Source: DASXKD01 sp963806145 (GTDB lineage: Bacteria > Actinomycetota > Actinomycetes > Streptosporangiales > Streptosporangiaceae). From it: a stretch of 64,000 nt of DNA. Position 1 is the stretch's first letter, and each line of letters begins with the position of its first letter. A program made the position numbers and the translations under genes. Below the pieces are notes generated by a model, which saw nothing but the letters and a program-made list of their open reading frames with translations, did not search any database and had not been told where the DNA came from. Of the stretch, positions 58,736 to 64,000 are shown piece after piece. The stretch covers positions 372,001 through 436,000 of the forward strand of contig CAWDXD010000038.1 in NCBI GenBank assembly GCA_963806145.1, written 5' to 3'.

Positions 58736-58768
58736 GTGCTGGCCCGGGGCGGGACCCCTGGCCCCCGG

Positions 58769-59707
58769 TCAGCAGGTGGCGCGGTCGGGGGCGCCGGACT
58801 CGATCCACTGGTACACCCGCCGCACGCCCTCGGCGAGCGGCTTGGCCGCGCGCCAGCCGAGCTCGCTGGCGGCGCGTTCGGTGGCGACGGCGCTGCGCTG
58901 CAGTTCGCCGGGACGGGGCCCGGCGAACGCCGGCCGGACGTCACGGCCGGCCACCACACCGATGATGGCGACCAGGTCGAGCACGCTCACCTCGACGCCG
59001 GTGCCGATGTTCCAGGTGCCCGGGCGGCCGCTGTCGCCGGCGGTGAGGAATGCGCGGACCGCGTCACCGACGTACACGTAGTCGCGGGTCTGGGTGCCGT
59101 CGCCGTAGATGGTCGGTTCCCGGCCGGCCAGCACGCTGGCGCAGAAGATGGTGATGACCCCGGCCTCGCCCGCCGGGTCCTGCCGCGGCCCGTACACGTT
59201 GGCCAGCCGCAGCACCGAGTGCCTGGTGCCGTGCAGCCGGTTGTACAGGCCGATGTAGCACTCCGCGCAGTACTTGGCGATCCCGTACGGCGACTCGGGC
59301 AGCGGCAGCACGTCCTCCAGGGACGGGATGGGCGCGTCACGCCCGTACAGGGCACCTCCGGTAGAGGCGAACAGCACCCGGGCGCCCGCCTTCCGGGCCG
59401 CCTCCAGGAGATTGACCGTGCCCAGGATGTTGACGCCGGCGTCCGCCGCGGGCGCGTCGACGGACGCGCGGACATCGATCTGCGCCGCCAGATGGCAGAT
59501 CAGTTCCGGGCCGAACGCGGCCACCTCGTCGTTGAGCGCCGCGGCGTCGGTGATGCTCAGCTTGTGCAGCGGGACCTGCGGATCGAGCCTTCCGGCCCGG
59601 CCCGAGGACAGGTCATCCAGTACGAGAACATCGTCTCCCCTTGCCAGCAGGGCGTCACCGATATGGGAGCCGATGAAACCGGCACCGCCGGTCACAAGTA
59701 CGCGCAT
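58769..59707 (-). CDS. NAD-dependent epimerase (UDP-glucose 4-epimerase-like SDR)
   Basis: A 312-residue extended short-chain dehydrogenase. The NAD motif GGAGFIGSH is at residues 7-15, HLAAQIDVRASVDAP is typical of GalE-like enzymes, the catalytic YGIAK is preceded by the STGGALYG Ser/Thr, and RLANVYGPRQ follows. It probably interconverts nucleotide sugars for cell-envelope glycans; exact substrate not decidable. It sits between the MBL gene and rph, where M. tuberculosis has no gene, so it is an insertion into a conserved run. Confidence 0.88.
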   Translation of the reverse strand: MRVLVTGGAGFIGSHIGDALLARGDDVLVLDDLSSGRAGRLDPQVPLHKLSITDAAALNDEVAAFGPELICHLAAQIDVRASVDAPAADAGVNILGTVNLLEAARKAGARVLFASTGGALYGRDAPIPSLEDVLPLPESPYGIAKYCAECYIGLYNRLHGTRHSVLRLANVYGPRQDPAGEAGVITIFCASVLAGREPTIYGDGTQTRDYVYVGDAVRAFLTAGDSGRPGTWNIGTGVEVSVLDLVAIIGVVAGRDVRPAFAGPRPGELQRSAVATERAASELGWRAAKPLAEGVRRVYQWIESGAPDRATC

Positions 59708-59820
59708 ACCTGATCATCTTAGGCGGGACGAGGTGAGCCGGGCGGTGACCTCCGGTCAGCGACCGGGCACAGGCCGCCGCCAGCCCTAGCGGTCATGAAG
59801 TCCAGCCCTGTCGGTTGGAC

Positions 59821-60573
59821 CTAGTCCAGCGCGATGACCTGCCCCGGCGCGGCAAGCGAGATCGGGCCGCCGAAGGACGAGGCAGATGCTTCCGCCAGGG
59901 TCTGCTGCTGGTCGTTCCACGGCACCAGGTGAGTGAGCACGAGCCGGCCCGCACCGGCCCGGGCGGCGTGCTCGGCGGCCTGCCGGGCGGTCAGGTGCAT
60001 GTCCGGCATGGGATCCGGCCTGGTCAGGAAGGACGCCTCGCACAGCAGCACATCGGCCTGGCTGGCCAACTCGACCAGCGCCGGGCAGGTCCCGGTGTCG
60101 GCGGAGTAGGCCAGGGCCCGGCCGGCCTGCTCGACCCGGAATCCGAACGTCTCCACCGGGTGGTTCATGTGCGCCAGCGTGATCTGGAACGGGCCGATCT
60201 CCCGCTTGCCCGGCTCCAGGGTCACGAAGTCGAAGGCTTCCTCCATGCCCGGACTCTCGTCGAGCCCGTACGCCTGGGCCATCCGCCGCGCGGTGCCTTC
60301 CGGGCCGTACACCGGAATCCGGGGCAGCCGGCCCTCGGGGCCGTACGTGCGCGCCACCCAGAACGGGCAGATGTCCAGGCAGTGGTCGGCGTGGTGGTGG
60401 CTCAGGCAGACCGCGTCGATGCTGTCGAGGCTGGCATGCCGCTGCAGCGCGCCGACAGCGCCGTTGCCGAGGTCAAGCAGTAGCCGGAAGCCCTCCGCCT
60501 CGAGCAGGTAACAGGACGCCGGGCCGTCCGGGCCGGGAAACGACCCCGAGCACCCGATCACTGTGATGCGCAC
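59821..60573 (-). CDS. MBL-fold hydrolase, Rv1339-like cyclic nucleotide phosphodiesterase
   Basis: A 250-residue metallo-beta-lactamase fold protein. Metal ligands are in LSHHHADHCLDICPF, with a further His in AHMNHPVETFGF, Asp in ALAYSADTGTCPAL and His in RLVLTHLVPWND. Neighbours rph and rdgB on one side and cysM-cysO-mec on the other match M. tuberculosis Rv1334-Rv1341, where Rv1339 is reported to cleave cAMP. Assignment to that function rests on synteny and fold. Confidence 0.82.
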   Translation of the reverse strand: MRITVIGCSGSFPGPDGPASCYLLEAEGFRLLLDLGNGAVGALQRHASLDSIDAVCLSHHHADHCLDICPFWVARTYGPEGRLPRIPVYGPEGTARRMAQAYGLDESPGMEEAFDFVTLEPGKREIGPFQITLAHMNHPVETFGFRVEQAGRALAYSADTGTCPALVELASQADVLLCEASFLTRPDPMPDMHLTARQAAEHAARAGAGRLVLTHLVPWNDQQQTLAEASASSFGGPISLAAPGQVIALD

Positions 60574-60594
60574 GGCGACCAGGCTAGTGCAGTG

Positions 60595-60738
60595 CTAGCC
60601 CGGGGGGACGACCCCCCGGAACCCCCCGCTGGCCTACGGCCCGGCTCCCCCGTCACCGGGCCGGGGCCCCGCCAGCCCGGGGGGACGACCCCCCGGAACC
60701 CCCCGCTGGCCAGCCTGGGGGGGCGACCTCCGGAACCG
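60595..60738. repeat. GC-rich intergenic repeat, copies 2-4
   Basis: Three units of AGCCCGGGGGGACGACCCCCCGGAACC type begin near 60596, 60672 and 60712, the last degenerate. Each has an inverted CCGGGGGG/CCCCCCGG pair around ACGA. The spacer after the first unit ends CGTCACCGGGCC as in the 58.7 kb copy. They fill the gap between the thioesterase stop and the MBL start. Confidence 0.7.
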
Positions 60739-60742
60739 CGGG

Positions 60743-61579
60743 TCATGGGGCCGGGCCACCGCGGCCGCGGCCTACCCGGGCGATCTGGCGGCTCTGCGCG
60801 ACGAGGTGCCCGGCCGAGTCCCAGACCTCGGACTCCTCGTCGAACCAGCCGCCGCTGACGTGCCGGGACCGGGCCGCCAGCCGCAGCATCCCGGGCGCCG
60901 GCACCGCGCGCATGTGCCAGGTGAGTTCCACGGTCGGTGACCAGCCCGCCCGTGCGATGCCGAAGATCACCGGGGGCAGCGCGTCCACCGCCAGCGCGAG
61001 CAGGTAGGCGTCGGGCGGGCGCTCCTCGCGCAACTGGAAATACGCGCGCATCTCCGGCACCCCCTGCGGCTGGCCGCGCAGCCAGCCCGACGTCGCCGGG
61101 TCGAGGCGCAGGTCGACCTGGCCGGCGTAGCCGGTGCTCCTGGTGGCCCCCGCGAAATCGGCGAACCCCGTGCATTCCCCGACCGGCGGCAGCACCGGCG
61201 GTTCGCCGGTCCAGCACAGGCCGCCGTCACCAGGATCGGCGAGCCTGCCCGTGGTGATCGTGGTGTCCAGCAGGCAGGCGCCGTCCTGCAGCAGCGCCGC
61301 GCGGGCCGTGGCCGCGGTCTTGCCCTGCTTGAGCCAGGTGACCTGGACCCGCGCCTTCTCGGGGCGGGGCACCCGGAGGAAGTGTGCGCTGGTCGCGACC
61401 GGGTCCGGATGCGGCGAGGTGTCCAGCACCGCCCGCAGCACGGTGGCGAGGAGGACGCCGCCGTTGACCGCGCCGACCGACCCGTCGCCGGACACGATGG
61501 CGAACCGCTCATCGGGCCGGATGGCGTAGCAGCCGTCGCCCTCCGGCGTGACCGCTGTCGCCTCGTCGAACGCGGTCAT
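60743..61579 (-). CDS. TesB-like double-hotdog acyl-CoA thioesterase family protein
   Basis: A 278-residue protein of the two-hotdog thioesterase family: RFAIVSGDGSVGAVNGGVLLATVLRAVLD in the first repeat, ATSAHFLRVPRPEKARVQVTWLKQGKTAATARAAL, and in the second repeat PPVIFGIARAGWSPTVELTWHMRAVP and GWFDEESEVWDSAGHLVAQSRQIARV. The last block is a clear family signature. ATG 61579 overlaps the cysM stop (ATGA). It occupies the place where murI and a rhomboid gene lie in M. tuberculosis. Acyl substrate unknown. Confidence 0.82.
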   Translation of the reverse strand: MTAFDEATAVTPEGDGCYAIRPDERFAIVSGDGSVGAVNGGVLLATVLRAVLDTSPHPDPVATSAHFLRVPRPEKARVQVTWLKQGKTAATARAALLQDGACLLDTTITTGRLADPGDGGLCWTGEPPVLPPVGECTGFADFAGATRSTGYAGQVDLRLDPATSGWLRGQPQGVPEMRAYFQLREERPPDAYLLALAVDALPPVIFGIARAGWSPTVELTWHMRAVPAPGMLRLAARSRHVSGGWFDEESEVWDSAGHLVAQSRQIARVGRGRGGPAP

Positions 61580-62523
61580 GCCCACAGTTGGCCCTCCAGG
61601 CGCGCTTCAGCCTCTTCCAAGGTGCCCGAGTACGCCCCGGTGGACAGGTACTTCCAGCCGGCGTCGGCGACGATGAAGGCGATGTCGGCCCGCTGGCCGG
61701 CCTTTCGCGCCTTGGCCGCCATGGCGAGTGCCGCGTGCAGCGCGGCGCCGGTCGAGATCCCGGCGAAGATGCCCTCGGCGTCGAGCAGTTCCCTGGTGCG
61801 GCGCAGCGCATCGCTGGCGGAGACCGAGAACCGCGTGGTCAGCACCGAGGCGTCGTAGAGCTCGGGGACGAAGCCCTCGTCCACGTTGCGGAGCCCGTAG
61901 ACCAGCTCGCCGTAGCGCGGCTCCGCCGCCACGATGGTCACTCCGGGCACCTGCTCACGCAGGTAGCGGCCCACTCCCATGAGGGTGCCCGTGGTGCCGA
62001 GGCCGGCCACGAAATGCGTGATGCCGGGCAGGTCGGCAAGCAGCTCGGGGCCCGTCGTGGCGTAGTGCGCCCGGGCGTTCGCCTCATTCCCGTACTGGTA
62101 GAGCATCACCCAGTCGGGGTGCTCGGCGGCAAGCCGGCGCGCCACCCTGACCGCCTCGTTGGACCCGCCAGCGGCCGGCGAGGAGATGATCTGCGCCCCG
62201 TACATCTGCAGGATCTGCCTGCGTTCGACCGAGGTGTTCTCGGGCATGACGCAGATCATCTGATAGCCGCGCAGGTGCGCGATCATGGCCAGGGAGATCC
62301 CGGTGTTCCCCGAGGTCGGCTCCAGGATGGTGGCGCCGCGGGGCAGCAGCCCGTCCTTCTCTGCCTGCTCGACCATGAAGAACGCCGCGCGGTCCTTGAC
62401 CGACCCGGTCGGGTTCCTGTCCTCGAGCTTGGCCCACAGCCGCACGTCCGGGGCTGGTGACAACCGGGGCAGCCCCACCAGCGGGGTCCCGCCCAGCGAG
62501 TCGAGCAGCGAGTCGTATCGCAT
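61576..62523 (-). CDS. cysM: CysO-dependent O-phosphoserine sulfhydrylase (cysteine synthase M)
   Basis: A 315-residue PLP enzyme of the beta-replacement family: EDRNPTGSVKDRAAF with the Schiff-base Lys, ILEPTSGNTGISLAM binding PLP, VAGLGTTGTLMGVGRYL, and FAGISTGAALHAAL. In actinobacteria with cysO and mec next door this enzyme uses O-phosphoserine and protein-thiocarboxylated CysO to make a CysO-cysteine adduct. The C-terminus (EEAEARLEGQLWA) is close to that of mycobacterial CysM. Third gene of the mec-cysO-cysM run. Confidence 0.94.
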   Translation of the reverse strand: MRYDSLLDSLGGTPLVGLPRLSPAPDVRLWAKLEDRNPTGSVKDRAAFFMVEQAEKDGLLPRGATILEPTSGNTGISLAMIAHLRGYQMICVMPENTSVERRQILQMYGAQIISSPAAGGSNEAVRVARRLAAEHPDWVMLYQYGNEANARAHYATTGPELLADLPGITHFVAGLGTTGTLMGVGRYLREQVPGVTIVAAEPRYGELVYGLRNVDEGFVPELYDASVLTTRFSVSASDALRRTRELLDAEGIFAGISTGAALHAALAMAAKARKAGQRADIAFIVADAGWKYLSTGAYSGTLEEAEARLEGQLWA

Positions 62524-62590
62524 CGGGCTCCTGTCGCGCGCCTGTCGGCTGGCCTGGCAGTGCGGCGCGGATCGCCTCCGCCGGGGTGGC

Positions 62591-62869
62591 TCAGCTGCTC
62601 CCGCCGGCCACCGCGGGCAGCACCGTCACGGTGTCACCGTCCGTGACCGGCGTCTCGAGGCCGCCGAGGAACCGCACGTCCTCGTCGTTGAGGTACACGT
62701 TGACGAAACGCCGCAGCCCGGCGTTGTCGACCAGCCGCTCCCGCAGTCCCTGGTGCCTGGAATCCAGGTCCCCGAGCAGCTCAGCGAGCGTGCTGCCGGA
62801 GCCCTCGACCGACTTCGCGCCGCCGGTATAGGTACGAAGGATGGTCGGGATGCGGACCTCGATGGCCAT
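62591..62869 (-). CDS. cysO: CysO sulfur-carrier protein (ubiquitin-like)
   Basis: A 92-residue beta-grasp MoaD/ThiS-like carrier: MAIEVRIPTILRTYTGG start, NVYLNDEDVRFLGGLETPV and VTVLPAVAGGSS end. The mature tail of such carriers must be Gly-Gly to be adenylated and thiocarboxylated. Here two Ser residues follow it, so proteolytic trimming would be required, presumably by the JAMM protease encoded upstream. Part of cysteine synthesis with CysM. Confidence 0.93.
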   Translation of the reverse strand: MAIEVRIPTILRTYTGGAKSVEGSGSTLAELLGDLDSRHQGLRERLVDNAGLRRFVNVYLNDEDVRFLGGLETPVTDGDTVTVLPAVAGGSS

Positions 62870-62947
62870 GGACGGTGCTCCAGTGTGTGGCCCCGGGGGG
62901 CGTAGCAGTTGCGGTCGTCGCGCAGTTCAACCGGCGGGCCGGCGGGA

Positions 62948-63412
62948 TCATTCCGCCGTCGCGGCAGAGACGTCCTGTCCCGGGCCGTCCTCCGCAGCAC
63001 CGTCCCCCCCGGTGATCCGCACTTCCTCCTCGGTCACTTCACCGTCCACGATACGGAATGACCGGAACTCGGCCCGGTCCGGCTCCCGGGTGGAGACCAG
63101 GACGTAGTGGGCCCCGGGTTCACTGGCGTAGGAGATGTCGGTACGGGAGGGGTAGGCCTCCGTCGCGGTGTGCGAGTGGTAGATGACCACCGGCTCCTCG
63201 TCACGGTCGTCCATCTCCCGCCACACCCGCAACTGCTCCAGGGAGTCGAACCGGTAGAACGTCGGGGACCGTTCGGCGTTGAGCATGGCGATGAACCGCT
63301 CCGGGCGGTCGCTGCCCGCGGGGCCCGCGATGACCCCGCACGCCTCGTCCGGATGGTCGGCACGGGCATGAGCCACGATCTTGTCGTAGAGCAAAGAACT
63401 GATCGCCAGCAT
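62948..63412 (-). CDS. mec: Mec JAMM/MPN+ metalloprotease of the CysO pathway
   Basis: A 154-residue JAB1/MPN zinc protease. The JAMM signature is HSH-x7-S-x2-D (HSHTATEAYPSRTD), with the upstream catalytic-type Glu in HPDEACGVIAG. In M. tuberculosis Mec+ releases cysteine from the CysO-Cys adduct; it could also trim the SS tail of this CysO. The C-terminal ~25 residues are acidic and disordered-looking. It precedes cysO by 78 bp. Confidence 0.93.
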   Translation of the reverse strand: MLAISSLLYDKIVAHARADHPDEACGVIAGPAGSDRPERFIAMLNAERSPTFYRFDSLEQLRVWREMDDRDEEPVVIYHSHTATEAYPSRTDISYASEPGAHYVLVSTREPDRAEFRSFRIVDGEVTEEEVRITGGDGAAEDGPGQDVSAATAE

Positions 63413-63445
63413 GCGGGCGAGCGTAGCCGCCCCGGGCAGGGGCCA

Positions 63446-64000
63446 TCACCGCAACGCGCGGACCAGGGTCTCTTGCAGGAACGTCAGGAAGTCGTAGACG
63501 TGCAGGTAGGCCTCACGCGGATCCCCGGGAGTCAGATCGCCGAACTCACGCTCGTAGTCCTCGGTGATGCCAAGCACCACCCCAAGCGCGAGCCGCACGT
63601 CGTTGAGCGACCGCAGCCATGCCTCCGCGTCCCCGGCCGACAGCCGCACCCGGCCACCGGCGGCCGGCAGCGTCGCGAGCACGGTCTGGGCCGCCGCCAC
63701 CTTGCCCGAGCGCAGGCCTTGCTCGGTGTACCGGCGGAACTCCCCCGCCGCCTCGGGATCGTCGCCGTAGGCATCGGGGAGGAGCCTGGCGAGCACGGGG
63801 TCCTCCGGCGGCGCGGCCGGGGCGTCCATGGCGAATATCGCGGCGAGGTCAAGAGGCATGTCTTCGCCGGTGGCCTCCGGTTCGTCCGCGGGCGGCGCCT
63901 GCGCCGCGCCGGGGCCGCCGACCAGGTCCGCGACCTGGGCCACCAGGTTGCGGAGGATCTCGGCCTGGCCAGCGGTGAAGCGCGCGGACACCCCCCGCGG
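63446..64000 (-). CDS. DUF2017 family protein (5' end probably beyond window)
   Basis: A helical actinobacterial protein of unknown function, typically encoded next to the mec-cysO genes. Visible blocks are FTAGQAEILRNLVAQVADLVG, DPVLARLLPDAYGDDPEAAGEFRRYTEQGLRSGKVA and LNDVRLALGVVLGITEDY. A GTG at 63991 (VSARFTAG) would give 181 residues. The frame stays open to the window edge, and family members usually have several residues before this point, so the true start probably lies outside. Confidence 0.82.
   Translation of the reverse strand, partial: PRGVSARFTAGQAEILRNLVAQVADLVGGPGAAQAPPADEPEATGEDMPLDLAAIFAMDAPAAPPEDPVLARLLPDAYGDDPEAAGEFRRYTEQGLRSGKVAAAQTVLATLPAAGGRVRLSAGDAEAWLRSLNDVRLALGVVLGITEDYEREFGDLTPGDPREAYLHVYDFLTFLQETLVRALR

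Overview
The window is a piece of a very GC-rich actinobacterial chromosome. The pointers are dense GC-biased coding on both strands, many GTG starts, an AfsR/SARP-type giant regulator, DUF3618 and DUF2017 proteins, a mycothiol-type DinB/MDMPI protein, a CysO-CysM-Mec cysteine pathway, two ECF42/DGPF sigma modules and two cytochromes P450. A filamentous soil actinomycete fits best. Nothing seen fixes genus or species. No rRNA, CRISPR array, prophage or insertion sequence was found.

Layout. 1-2.6 kb: the 5' two thirds of leuS (minus strand) with a leucine-codon leader peptide and terminator, then methylglyoxal synthase. 2.7-7.9 kb: a DrrAB-like drug-efflux ABC pair preceded by five 11-12 bp-spaced repeats of the SARP-operator type, facing a 1050-residue AfsR-like regulator. 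7.9-12.5 kb: MDMPI-type protein, P450, pterin carbinolamine dehydratase, gcvT, gcvH and a DUF3618 protein. 12.6-20.3 kb: secreted phosphatase-superfamily protein, membrane protein, HAD hydrolase, lipoprotein, YbaK deacylase, DedA and PIG-L deacetylase. 20.3-24.7 kb: a minus-strand run with FMN reductase, a frameshifted methyltransferase, a VOC protein, a second P450, an internally deleted aldo/keto reductase and another methyltransferase. 24.7-28.8 kb: the Pnkp-Hen1 RNA-repair pair. 28.8-34.6 kb: MFS exporter, ECF42 sigma factor with DGPF partner, trpS under a complete tryptophan attenuator, and a dienelactone hydrolase/DinB fusion. 34.6-41.1 kb: a two-component system with divergent lipoprotein, then a decaying arsenic locus (arsI, aquaporin, arsR, arsR, arsM) bracketed by two copies of a GntR gene end, a DUF2306 protein and a cupin. 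41.1-48.8 kb: a second DGPF/ECF42 pair, a NarL-type two-component system and an FtsX-type ABC exporter. 48.8-56.6 kb: small double-CxxC protein, class V aminotransferase, methyltransferase, AraC and TetR regulators, a GT87-like membrane glycosyltransferase and an OmpR-type two-component system. 56.6-64 kb: an odd tRNA gene and a housekeeping run resembling the M. tuberculosis Rv1334-Rv1341 region (mec, cysO, cysM, MBL phosphodiesterase, rph, rdgB).

Themes. Two aminoacyl-tRNA synthetase genes, leuS and trpS, each carry a short leader peptide rich in the cognate codon. In both, the ATG lies six bases after a -10 hexamer, so the leader would be translated from a leaderless start. The trpS attenuator shows all three competing helices. 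The 37-41 kb segment is a graveyard of frameshifts and truncations, in contrast to intact genes elsewhere. I did not find a wholly new system with strong support. The best candidates for new biology are the paired leaderless attenuators, the class I tRNA carrying a Leu(UAG) anticodon loop, the SARP-type operator on a leaderless efflux operon, and CysO ending in Gly-Gly-Ser-Ser beside its JAMM protease.
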